This document shows positions 35,873 to 43,942 of a DNA stretch of 64,000 nucleotides, piece after piece. Within the stretch, counting starts at the first letter, position 1, and every line of letters starts with the position of its first letter. The stretch is taken from positions 1-64,000 of the forward strand of contig JANXAS010000004.1 in assembly GCA_025062195.1 (NCBI GenBank). The letters are read 5' to 3'. Position numbers and translations under genes: made by a program. The notes under the pieces are model-generated. The model worked only from the letters and a program-made list of their open reading frames with translations. It ran no database searches and was not told the DNA's origin. The stretch is from Armatimonadota bacterium (lineage in GTDB: Bacteria > Armatimonadota > Fervidibacteria > Fervidibacterales > Thermosaccharophagaceae).

Positions 35873-36436
35873 ATGGAAGTGGGCGTTAAGCCTGATTGGT
35901 GGATACGGAAGATGGCGCTTGAGCACGGCATGATTGAGCCGTTTGAGGAAAAGCAGGTGACAAAGGGGGTTATATCCTACGGTCTATCATCATACGGTTA
36001 CGACATGCGCATCGCTGATGAGTTTCTCATATTCACCAACGCCTACTCAACAGTCGTTGACCCAAAGAGCTTTGATGAGCGCTCATTTGTCAGGCACAGT
36101 GGCGAATATTGCATCATACCGCCAAATTCATTTGTGCTCGGTCGCTCCGTTGAGTATTTTCGCATACCGAGGAATGTGATAACCATCACTCTTGGCAAGA
36201 GCACATATGCACGCTGTGGCATCATCGTCAATGTGACCCCATTTGAACCTGAGTGGGAAGGATATGCCACGCTTGAGATATCAAACACAACGCCACTACC
36301 GGCGAAGGTTTACGCTGGTGAAGGAATAGCGCAAGTCATATTCATTGAGGCTGATGGAGTTTGCGAGGTCTCTTACGCAGACAAGAAGGGCAGATATCAG
36401 AAACAGCAGACAATAGTTCTCCCGAAAGTTGAATGA
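35873..36436 (+). CDS. dcd: dCTP deaminase
   Basis: Converts dCTP to dUTP for thymidylate synthesis (or directly to dUMP in bifunctional forms). 187 residues. Motifs: [14 protein letters not shown], the substrate loop [11 protein letters not shown] and [14 protein letters not shown] (catalytic Glu), and QVIFIEADG near the end. A GGGGGTG lies 5-6 bases before the ATG. It sits 89 bp after trmD in the same direction. Confidence 0.93.
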   Translation: MEVGVKPDWWIRKMALEHGMIEPFEEKQVTKGVISYGLSSYGYDMRIADEFLIFTNAYSTVVDPKSFDERSFVRHSGEYCIIPPNSFVLGRSVEYFRIPRNVITITLGKSTYARCGIIVNVTPFEPEWEGYATLEISNTTPLPAKVYAGEGIAQVIFIEADGVCEVSYADKKGRYQKQQTIVLPKVE

Positions 36437-36530
36437 GTGGTTGGGACAACAGGTTGAAGGAAGCCAAGCATTTTGCAATGCACATAAGTTGGATAAAGCG
36501 GCTTATCGCATTTATTGCTTCGCCCTTTAC

Positions 36531-36683
36531 TACAAACTTTGTCGGTTAGGTTCGCAGTTAGCCACGAAGCGTTAGCGAGGTGGCGTTAAATTGGTGCAGT
36601 GTGCGATGCCATCATTTCACCTGCACTTTTCACTCGCATTGACCATGCCTGACTACGAACCAACAAACTTTTGAGTGAAGAGT
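36531..36683 (+). repeat. MITE-like dispersed repeat, copy B
   Basis: About 153 bp that aligns in reverse complement with 11013-11165 over its whole length, with the two ends nearly identical (for example ACTACGAACCAACAAACTTT in both). The left end CCCTTTACTACAAACTTTG/GGTTCG and the right end GAACCAACAAACTTTTGAGTG are inverted relative to each other. The centre is much more divergent. It fills most of the 318-bp gap between dcd and the ABC ATPase gene. No ORF is present. Confidence 0.75.
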
Positions 36684-36754
36684 GTTTGCTTTATTGCAGC
36701 GACGGTATTCCGTTTTAACTGGAACTGTGCTTCTTTTTGCCGGGGTGAGGAAGG

Positions 36755-38287
36755 TTGGCAGGCGATGATTACATTCTAATCATGAGCTCAATAGTGAAGG
36801 ATTTTCCTGGCGTCAGGGCGGTTGACCATGTTGATCTGTTTGTGCGGCGCGGTGAAGTGCACGGGCTGATTGGAGAAAATGGTGCTGGAAAGTCAACACT
36901 GATGAAGATACTTGGCGGTGTATACAGCGATTACGAGGGCGAAATATTCGTTGATGGTGTCAGGGTGAGGATTCGTTCGCCGAGGGAATCAATAGCTGCT
37001 GGAATAGCTGTGATACACCAGGAGCTAAATCTTGTCCCGCAGCTGAGCGTTGCCGAGAATATATTCCTCGGTCGTGAGCCGCTCAAATTTTTCTTCTTCG
37101 TTGACTTTACAAGGATGAATCGCATGGCTGAAGAACTGCTCTCACCATTTGACCCAACTATAGCTCCAAGAACACCGGTTGGCGAGCTGTCCGTCGGAAG
37201 ACAACAGCTTGTTGAGATAGTCAGGGCATTGTCGCTGAATGCACGCATACTCGTAATGGATGAGCCAACATCGGCTTTAACAGAGGCTGAGGTTGAAAAG
37301 CTGTTTGAGGTTATCAGGCGCTTGAAAGTTTCTGGGACGACCATCATCTACATCACTCACAAGCTAAAAGAGGTGCTCACGATAACTGACCGAGTCACTG
37401 TCATGCGCGACGGCAAGGTTGTCGGGACAGTCAACACATCGGAGGCAGATCATCGCATGCTTGCGCGCATGATGGTTGGGCGTGAAATTGAAGAGGCTAA
37501 GAGGGAAGTAGCAGGATATGGAGCTGTTGTTCTCAGCGCCCGCAATCTAAGCCTGTTGAGCCGCGAGACTCCAGGGAAGCGCATCCTGAACAACATAAGC
37601 TTTGACCTGCGTTCCGGAGAGGTTGTTGGAATATTTGGCTTGATGGGCGCTGGAAGGACGGAATTGATGCTGACGCTTTTCGGCTCCCCGCCAGGTATTG
37701 CATACGGCGAGATTAAACTTGATGGTAAGCCAATCAAGCTTAGGTCACCAATTGATGCGATAAGGCACGGCATCGGGCTTGTCACTGAGGATAGGAAAAC
37801 GACCGGACTTATCCTGATGATGGCAGCCGGCTACAACGCCACGCTCCCACTTCTGCCATCACTTTCGTTTGTAAACTTCATCAAGCGCCGAAGGGAAAGA
37901 GAGCTAATTGAGCGGCTGTGGAGTAAGCTGCAGATTGTGCCGCGAAACCCCTCTATGCCGGCACAGAATTTGAGCGGTGGAAACCAGCAGAAAGTTGTGC
38001 TGAGCAAGTGGCTTGCTATGCGTCCTAAGGTGCTCTTGCTTGATGAGCCAACAAGGGGCGTTGATGTGGGTGCAAGGGCTGAGATTCACAAGCTCATCAG
38101 GGAGATGGCTATGGGCGGTGCTGCGATTCTTTTCGCATCATCGGAGTTGCCGGAGGTTCTCTCACTCGCTGACAGAATACTCGTCATGCACGCTGGGCAA
38201 ATAGTTCATGAGCTGAAAGCTGAGGGCGCAACTGAGGAGGAAATCATGTTCTACGCAAGTGGCGCACACGCATTGGAGGAGCGTTAG
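36755..38287 (+). CDS. sugar ABC transporter ATP-binding protein (RbsA/XylG/MglA type)
   Basis: A 510-residue ATPase of two fused nucleotide-binding domains, which powers monosaccharide uptake. Walker A is GENGAGKSTLMK in the first half and GLMGAGRTELML in the second (degenerate, as normal). Signatures are ELSVGRQQLVEIVRAL and NLSGGNQQKVVLSKWL, with Walker B VMDEPTSAL and LLDEPTRGVDVGA. The usual permease and periplasmic binding protein genes are not adjacent, so its partners are unknown. TTG 36755 follows GGTGAGGAAGG; ATG 36782 is an alternative. Confidence 0.92.
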   Translation: MAGDDYILIMSSIVKDFPGVRAVDHVDLFVRRGEVHGLIGENGAGKSTLMKILGGVYSDYEGEIFVDGVRVRIRSPRESIAAGIAVIHQELNLVPQLSVAENIFLGREPLKFFFFVDFTRMNRMAEELLSPFDPTIAPRTPVGELSVGRQQLVEIVRALSLNARILVMDEPTSALTEAEVEKLFEVIRRLKVSGTTIIYITHKLKEVLTITDRVTVMRDGKVVGTVNTSEADHRMLARMMVGREIEEAKREVAGYGAVVLSARNLSLLSRETPGKRILNNISFDLRSGEVVGIFGLMGAGRTELMLTLFGSPPGIAYGEIKLDGKPIKLRSPIDAIRHGIGLVTEDRKTTGLILMMAAGYNATLPLLPSLSFVNFIKRRRERELIERLWSKLQIVPRNPSMPAQNLSGGNQQKVVLSKWLAMRPKVLLLDEPTRGVDVGARAEIHKLIREMAMGGAAILFASSELPEVLSLADRILVMHAGQIVHELKAEGATEEEIMFYASGAHALEER

Positions 38288-38389
38288 CCAATCTGCTGCC
38301 CCGTTGGCAGGCATCGCTTAACCTATGAAAGCGCGATGCCGGTTCAGCGGGCTGTTAATCATCACTGTTTAAGGTTTAAGGTGAGGTGG

Positions 38390-39421
38390 ATGCTGCCCGA
38401 ACAGATAAACGATGTCAACCACCTTGAGGATTTGCTCAGCGAGCCGACCGAGGGCGTGATTGATGCGCTATCTCGTATGGATGGCGATTTAATGGTTTTG
38501 GGTGTGGGTGGCAAGATGGGTCCAAGCTTGGCTCGCATGGCGTTGCGCGCATTCAGGGCTGCCGGAAAAAACAACAGAGTGATCGGTGTCTCAAGGTTTA
38601 CATCGCCGGACATCAAAAAGAAGCTCTCACAATGGGACATTGAAGTGATATCTTGCGATCTGCTTGATGAGAAAGGGCTTGCATCTTTGCCGGATGTGCC
38701 AAACATCGTTTTCATGGTCGGGATGAAGTTTGGAACAGTTGGGCAGGAGTGGATGACGTGGGCTGTTAATACGATGCTTCCGGCGATGGTGTGCAGCAGG
38801 TTCAGATGGAGCAACTTTGTTGTCTTCTCAACGGGCAATGTTTATCCACTTACACAAATCGTGCACGGTGGCTCAGTTGAGACGGACACTTTATCGCCAA
38901 TTGGAGAGTATGCAATGAGCTGTCTCGGGCGTGAGCGTGTCTTTGAATACTTCAGCCGTGAACATGGCACCAAGGTTGCGATAGTGCGTCTAAACTATGC
39001 CGTTGAGTTGCGCTACGGTGTGCTCGTTGACCTTGCAAGGAAGGTTTTAAATGGCGAACTAATTGACCTAACGATGGGCGCTGTGAATGTCATTTGGCAA
39101 GGTGACGCCGTTGCTATGGCGCTTCAATGCTTCTCACATGTCAGCAGTCCGCCATTCGTCATAAACATTACAGGTCCAGAGACATTGAGCGTCAGGCGTG
39201 TTTGCGAGTGGTTTGGGCGGCTTATGAACCGAAGCGTAACATTTATTGGTGCCGAGGCTCAGGATGCATTGCTCAGCAACGCGCAAATGGCACACATGCT
39301 GTTTGGCTATCCGAGGGTTAGCGTAGGGAGGATGGTCAAGTGGATTGCCGATTGGCTCATGCGCGGCGGTGAGGTCTGGGATAAGCCAACTCACTTTGAG
39401 GAGCGTCATGGACGATTTTAA
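38390..39421 (+). CDS. NAD-dependent epimerase/dehydratase-like protein (extended SDR)
   Basis: A Rossmann-fold sugar-nucleotide-type enzyme, 343 residues. The N-terminus has VLGVGGKMGPSLARMALRAF, the NAD loop. The catalytic YxxxK is YAMSC (in GEYAMSCLGRERVFEYF), with Ser at FSTGNVYPL but no Lys, so the usual acid-base chemistry is doubtful. VFSTGNVYP and FVINITGPETLSVRRVCEWF are typical of the family. ATG 38390 follows AGGTGAGG; the frame extends to 38336. It lies between an ABC ATPase and a DapA-family aldolase, a set likely tied to sugar catabolism. Confidence 0.75.
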   Translation: MLPEQINDVNHLEDLLSEPTEGVIDALSRMDGDLMVLGVGGKMGPSLARMALRAFRAAGKNNRVIGVSRFTSPDIKKKLSQWDIEVISCDLLDEKGLASLPDVPNIVFMVGMKFGTVGQEWMTWAVNTMLPAMVCSRFRWSNFVVFSTGNVYPLTQIVHGGSVETDTLSPIGEYAMSCLGRERVFEYFSREHGTKVAIVRLNYAVELRYGVLVDLARKVLNGELIDLTMGAVNVIWQGDAVAMALQCFSHVSSPPFVINITGPETLSVRRVCEWFGRLMNRSVTFIGAEAQDALLSNAQMAHMLFGYPRVSVGRMVKWIADWLMRGGEVWDKPTHFEERHGRF

Positions 39422-39513
39422 GCACCCGCTTTACCGATGACTTGTAGTTTGCTGCCAGCTTCAACTGGTGAGGGCACTTTCCCATTTCGGTGTGCAGTGA
39501 GGGGGGCTTGATT

Positions 39514-40578
39514 ATGGGGATTAATGTTCAACTCATGAATGCGTTGCGGGATGGAATGGCTATAGTTGCATGTCCATTGGCGCTTACGAAAGAACGAAAG
39601 TGGGATGAGCGCCGCCAGAGGGCGCTGTGCCGATACTACAGCGATGCTTGTGCCGGCGGGATAGCAGTTGGTGTTCACACAACTCAGTTCGCAATACGAG
39701 ATCCAAAAGTCGGCTTGTTTCGTCCCCTGCTTGAATTGATGGCTGAAGAGATGAACAGGCTTGATGGGAAAAGGAACACGCCTCTTTTCAGGGTTGCTGG
39801 CGTTTGCGGTGATACGAGGCAAGCTGTTTTAGAGGCGACCTTGGCAAGCGAACTTGGCTATCATGCCGGGTTGCTAAGCTTGGGAGCGCTGAAAGATGCT
39901 GATGAGGATTTTCTCATAAACCATTGCCGTATCGTTTCGGAGGTCATACCTATATTTGGCTTCTACCTGCAGCCGGCAGTAGGTGGAAGAGTGCTTCCGT
40001 ATTCATTTTGGAGGAGGTTGGCTGATGAGGTTGAGAAGCTTGTGGCAATCAAAATCGCGCCTTTCAATCGGTATCAAACACTTGATGTGGTGCGAGCAAT
40101 CGCCGACTCAGGCAGAGATGATGTTGCGCTATACACCGGGAATGACGATAACATCATACTTGATTTGCTCACACCGTTCCAATTCAGGCTTAAAGGGCGT
40201 GAAGTTGAATTGCGCATAGTTGGCGGATTGCTCGGACAATGGGCTGTGTGGACAAGGAGGGCAGTTGAAATTTTTGAGTGGTGTAAAGCTATAGCAAAGA
40301 GCGGTGAGCCAATACCAAAGGAGTTGATGTGCTTGCATGTGCATTTAACCGATGCCAATGGAGCAATCTTTGATGCGGCGCACAACTTCGCCGGATGCAT
40401 CCCCGGAATACAAGAGGTGCTTTTAAGACAGGGCTTGCTTGAAAGCAACCTTTGCGTTGACCCAAATGAGACACTAAGCCCGGGGCAAGTTGAGGAGATT
40501 GACAGAGTTTGGAATTCATACCCACACCTTCGTGACGATGAATTCGTTGCTGCGCACATTGATGAGTGGATGAGGTGA
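39514..40578 (+). CDS. dihydrodipicolinate synthase (DapA)-family aldolase
   Basis: A 354-residue TIM-barrel lyase of the DapA/N-acetylneuraminate lyase superfamily. It has the active-site Lys in LVAIKIAPFNRYQT and a conserved FGFYLQPAVGG segment before it. It is about 60 residues longer than normal DapA. Given the neighbouring epimerase and sugar-ABC ATPase, it more likely acts on a keto-sugar-acid than in lysine synthesis (inference). ATG 39514 is 9-10 bases after GAGGGGGG. The gene is followed by a convergent neighbour 58 bp away. Confidence 0.75.
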   Translation: MGINVQLMNALRDGMAIVACPLALTKERKWDERRQRALCRYYSDACAGGIAVGVHTTQFAIRDPKVGLFRPLLELMAEEMNRLDGKRNTPLFRVAGVCGDTRQAVLEATLASELGYHAGLLSLGALKDADEDFLINHCRIVSEVIPIFGFYLQPAVGGRVLPYSFWRRLADEVEKLVAIKIAPFNRYQTLDVVRAIADSGRDDVALYTGNDDNIILDLLTPFQFRLKGREVELRIVGGLLGQWAVWTRRAVEIFEWCKAIAKSGEPIPKELMCLHVHLTDANGAIFDAAHNFAGCIPGIQEVLLRQGLLESNLCVDPNETLSPGQVEEIDRVWNSYPHLRDDEFVAAHIDEWMR

Positions 40579-40636
40579 ACGGATCACACATTAGGTTGTG
40601 ATAAAAATTCTGGCAAGCACAAGTTGTTACCCCTTG

Positions 40637-42439
40637 CTACCTTTCCCCCTTACCACCAAGTGGAACAGGCTTTGCCACAAGATCAATTCCAATTTCCCCC
40701 TTACCAGCAAACGGAACAGGCTTTATCACAATATCAATTTCATCGGTAACCTGAGCCGGCTTGACGAAAACGCCGTCAATTATCACCGGGGCGTAGAGCC
40801 AGCTGTTCACCTCAATTCGCACTTTGCCTGCAGGCACATTTGTGAGTTTGTATCTTCCCTCGGCATCTGTGGTGAGGGTGAATTGTGTGCTTTTGGCGCC
40901 ATCGTTTTCCGGGATAATCCTGAACCAAAGGCGAGCATTGGGCAGCGGCAACGGCTGAATGTCCTCTTTGATTTGAATGAAAACCCTTCCAGTGACAGTT
41001 CCCATTGGCGTCAACATAACAACGACTTCTCCGCCGGGCTCAAGCACCACATTCTCATTGGCTTGTGTGTAGCCCTCACCGAATATGCGGACAAAATGCC
41101 TTCCGCCCTCTGTAGGCACAAGCACAGTGCCATTTTCGTCTGTCTCAACTGTTATGGGTTCAATTGGGCGTCCCACACCCTCTCCCCTTTCAGTCTGCAG
41201 CACATGTATGGTGAACTTGCGCCCTGCAATTGGTGTCCTCGTAAATGTGTCAATCAGCCTCAATCTCGCTGTTGGAACTGGGCGTGGCGTGAACTTAATT
41301 TTGCCCAGCTCAAATTGGACTGGCTTAATCGGCAACTCAAAGCCCGCTCTTGGTTGTGCGGGAGCCTTTGCAGCTTCCTTGCGCAACTCAGCTATGCTTG
41401 GGAGAGTTACCTCAACTCGCTCCGTGGCAACAGCTGGCTTATCACCAAATGTAACCAAGCGAAACAGCAGTATACCTTTCAACGGCTTTAATTCATCTGG
41501 TGCCGGCTCCATGCGCATTAACGGCATTAGCATTGCAAATGACACAACAATTTCAAACTGTCCGTGCTCATCAGTGTTTGCAGCGCCAAACAGGGGTATG
41601 GAGCGCATCAATCCCTCTTGGACGGTAAATTGAGCCCCTTGAATTTGGACCAGTGCGCCAGCTATTGGCTTTCCATCCACATCCAATGCTATGCCCCTGA
41701 GTGCAAGTCTACCTAGAAGCGGCAATACCTCTCGCTCAGGCACTAAAGGTCCTATAGGTGTTGGTATCCCACCAACATATCTTGCAGCTTCAAGGCTCAG
41801 CTTCAAAACCTTATTTGGTTCAATTGTGAGCGCGAATGGATTTGGCAATCGTGCCTTCGGCATCCTCGCAAGATACTTTGCAATTTGGCTTGTCACCCAG
41901 GCTGCCTCATATTCACCCGGCTCAAGCCCGCTCCAAATGAGCATTCCGAATTCATCAATCGTCTTCTGTTCAAACTTGTCTCCGTCCTTTGGGCGTAGTA
42001 TCAGGATAATATTGTTGACAGCCCTTGCTGGGTTATCAGTGACTGTAGCAACTATTGCCCCTTTATCACCAGCCGCTACAGGAAGCAATGTCAACCAAAC
42101 TCCAACCCTTTGATTTGGCGCAATGAGCCTCGTTGATTGAGTAGCTACAAGCTCACCTGCAACTGCAGCCCTAACTGTGTATTCTCCTTCAGGCAACCCC
42201 TCAAACCTGCATCGCCCGTTTTCATCCGATACCTTTTGGAGCGGCAAATTCAAGCGCTCACGCAGGTTGCCATCGGGCGATGACAAAATTACCGTTGCGT
42301 CTTTTGCCGGCGTCTGCTTGTCAGGCATAAATACCTGAACCGAGAGCTCACCGCAGCGAACGGGTTGGATGGACGAAAGCACACCAGCGATGCAAAACGA
42401 AATCGCAATAGCGACCCACATTGGCTTGCGCTCCATCAT
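40637..42439 (-). CDS. secreted multi-domain carboxypeptidase-regulatory-like (Ig-fold) protein
   Basis: A 600-residue surface or secreted protein built from repeated beta-sandwich CarboxypepD_reg/Cna-B-type domains: VSDENGRCRFEGLPEGEYTV, AVNNIILILRP, TDEHGQFEIVVSF, VETDENGTVLVPTEGG, TTDAEGRYKLTNVPAGKVRI. Such modules are structural or adhesive and have no enzymatic signature. The N-terminus (residues 5-25) is a signal peptide. ATG 42439 follows GGAGGTG by 9 bases; TTG 42460 is an alternative. The last 34 residues contain two copies of a VAKPVPLGGKGE-like unit. Its target is unknown. Confidence 0.75.
   Translation of the reverse strand: MMERKPMWVAIAISFCIAGVLSSIQPVRCGELSVQVFMPDKQTPAKDATVILSSPDGNLRERLNLPLQKVSDENGRCRFEGLPEGEYTVRAAVAGELVATQSTRLIAPNQRVGVWLTLLPVAAGDKGAIVATVTDNPARAVNNIILILRPKDGDKFEQKTIDEFGMLIWSGLEPGEYEAAWVTSQIAKYLARMPKARLPNPFALTIEPNKVLKLSLEAARYVGGIPTPIGPLVPEREVLPLLGRLALRGIALDVDGKPIAGALVQIQGAQFTVQEGLMRSIPLFGAANTDEHGQFEIVVSFAMLMPLMRMEPAPDELKPLKGILLFRLVTFGDKPAVATERVEVTLPSIAELRKEAAKAPAQPRAGFELPIKPVQFELGKIKFTPRPVPTARLRLIDTFTRTPIAGRKFTIHVLQTERGEGVGRPIEPITVETDENGTVLVPTEGGRHFVRIFGEGYTQANENVVLEPGGEVVVMLTPMGTVTGRVFIQIKEDIQPLPLPNARLWFRIIPENDGAKSTQFTLTTDAEGRYKLTNVPAGKVRIEVNSWLYAPVIIDGVFVKPAQVTDEIDIVIKPVPFAGKGEIGIDLVAKPVPLGGKGER
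40642..40743 (-). repeat. 51-bp direct repeat at the 3' end of the CarboxypepD-like gene
   Basis: Two tandem copies, 40642-40692 and 40693-40743, with the cores CCCCCTTACC(A/C)(G/C)CAA(A/G)(C/T)GGAACAGGCTTT. The unit length 51 is in frame (17 codons), so the protein ends with a duplicated KPVP(F/L)(A/G)GKGE segment. Some substitutions separate the copies, so the duplication is not very recent. Confidence 0.8.
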
Positions 42440-43043
42440 TTGTATTCGCACCTCCAACAATTTTTTCTTGAGACCACTTTAAATATAAATGTTCATTGCA
42501 TGCTGCCATTGGCAATCATGGAGCAGCTTTGCGCCTATTGCTATAGACGCTGCATAGCATTGCGCTGTTCGCGTGTGGCGCATCCGGCATATCCTTGCAA
42601 GCGATGGCACCGCATCTATTCGGAGAGCATCCTTTGGCACGCTCAATTCTAACCGAGCTTAAGATGTGCAAGAGACTGTCCCAAGAATACCATGTATCAT
42701 CGGGATGCCTACTTGGCTTCAAGCGCTGTGGAGCATCATACCGTTTTCAAAAATTAAGGTAACATACAGTTTATGTATTGCCGTGACTCTCACGAGATGG
42801 TCTTTAAATTTCGCCTCTAACAGGAACGATGCTGCATTGTGAGAGTTTTTGCCGTTTAGTGATTCAAACGGCACTGGTGCTGCTTTAATTTTTGAAACGG
42901 TATTGTTGTGCGAAGACTGATTTGGTGCACCGAGAACACTGTTAGGAGCGAAGTGATGAGCAGCAGTCTGCCCTATTTTCGTAGGGACATTTTACCTGTC
43001 CCTAACATCGTTGCCGTCAGCTTGCGTGGTGAGGTGATGCACT
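42440..43043. other. 604-bp intergenic region without recognisable gene
   Basis: I see no convincing coding region on either strand. Short frames here lack ribosome-binding sites and protein-like composition. It holds one perfect small palindrome (42982-43004, see separate entry) shortly before the downstream hydrolase gene. It probably contains divergent promoters, but I cannot place them reliably. Confidence 0.6.
42982..43004. promoter_or_regulatory. perfect 8-bp inverted repeat upstream of the UlaG-like gene
   Basis: TAGGGACA-TTTTACC-TGTCCCTA, a perfect 8-bp dyad with a 7-base spacer, about 40 bp upstream of the start of the UlaG-like hydrolase. It could be an operator or a small hairpin. 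There is no following T-run, so it is not a typical terminator. Confidence 0.35.
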
Positions 43044-43868
43044 GTGCTTGTCCCGGAAATAATGCAGTTTGGCGATGCGCTCATCAACGATATTGATGGC
43101 ACCGAGGTGAAGGGCGGCAGAGTAGCTATTTGGTGGCTCGGGCAGAATTCGTTCGCCATAAAGTGTGCCAATGCTATAGTCTACACTGACCCATATCTTT
43201 CAAGCAGCCCTCATCGCCTAATCCCACCGCCACTAAACCCCGAGGAGATTAAGAACGCCGATATTGTCACATGCTCGCATGACCACTCAGATCACATTGA
43301 CCCTTTAACGATACCGCACATTGCTGCAGCTTCCACGAAAGCAAAATTCATCATACCGAGGGCTGCACTGGGACGCCTGCTTAAGCTCGGTGTATCGGAG
43401 GATAGGCTCATACCAATGAATGACGGTGACGAAGTAGAACTTCATGGTGTTCGCATATGGGCGGTGAAGGCGAGACACGAACGATTTGATGAACATCCAG
43501 AACATGGCTTTCCATACCTCAGTTATTTGTTTGACATGTTAGGTGTGCGTATCTATCATGCCGGTGATGGCAAGCCTTATGAGGGCTTGGTAAGCACATT
43601 GAGAGGTTATATGCCCGCTATAATGCTCATGCCAATAAATGGCAGGGATGGCGAACGCTACAGGCGCAACTGTATTGGAAATTTCACATTTCAAGAGGCT
43701 GGAGATATAGCTGCTGATGTGCGCGCTAAACTCGTAATACCTATGCACTGGGGCATGTTTGCCGACAACAATGAAGATGCCTCAAAGTTTGTTGACTATG
43801 TGACGGCGCGCTACACGGATTTGAGAGTCAAAGTGCTTGCTATAGGTGAGCGCTTACTCTTCCCATAA
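43044..43868 (+). CDS. MBL-fold metallo-hydrolase (UlaG/L-ascorbate-6-P lactonase-like)
   Basis: A 274-residue metallo-beta-lactamase-fold hydrolase, cytoplasmic. The zinc motif is SHDHSDHID, with VYTDPYLSS upstream, IYHAGDG, and VIPMHWGMFADN near the end, as in the UlaG-like group. True L-ascorbate-6-phosphate lactonase activity is not established by motifs. The GTG start at 43044 follows AGGTGATG. It is convergent with the fucose-isomerase-like gene and beside other sugar genes. Confidence 0.85.
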   Translation: MLVPEIMQFGDALINDIDGTEVKGGRVAIWWLGQNSFAIKCANAIVYTDPYLSSSPHRLIPPPLNPEEIKNADIVTCSHDHSDHIDPLTIPHIAAASTKAKFIIPRAALGRLLKLGVSEDRLIPMNDGDEVELHGVRIWAVKARHERFDEHPEHGFPYLSYLFDMLGVRIYHAGDGKPYEGLVSTLRGYMPAIMLMPINGRDGERYRRNCIGNFTFQEAGDIAADVRAKLVIPMHWGMFADNNEDASKFVDYVTARYTDLRVKVLAIGERLLFP

Positions 43869-43942
43869 AGGACAGGCGCACGGCATCGTCAGGCTTTGGC
43901 TGACGGTAGTTCATACCACAACTGAATCACGCTCTTGATTGG

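Noticed and set aside
40584..40603. Hairpin ATCACA/TGTGAT after the DapA-family gene
   Set aside because: Six-bp stem followed by A-rich sequence on the plus strand; not a credible terminator.
40598..41491. Long plus-strand frame of 297 codons opposite the CarboxypepD-like gene
   Set aside because: It is a shadow of the minus-strand gene, whose protein shows real repeated domains and a signal peptide.
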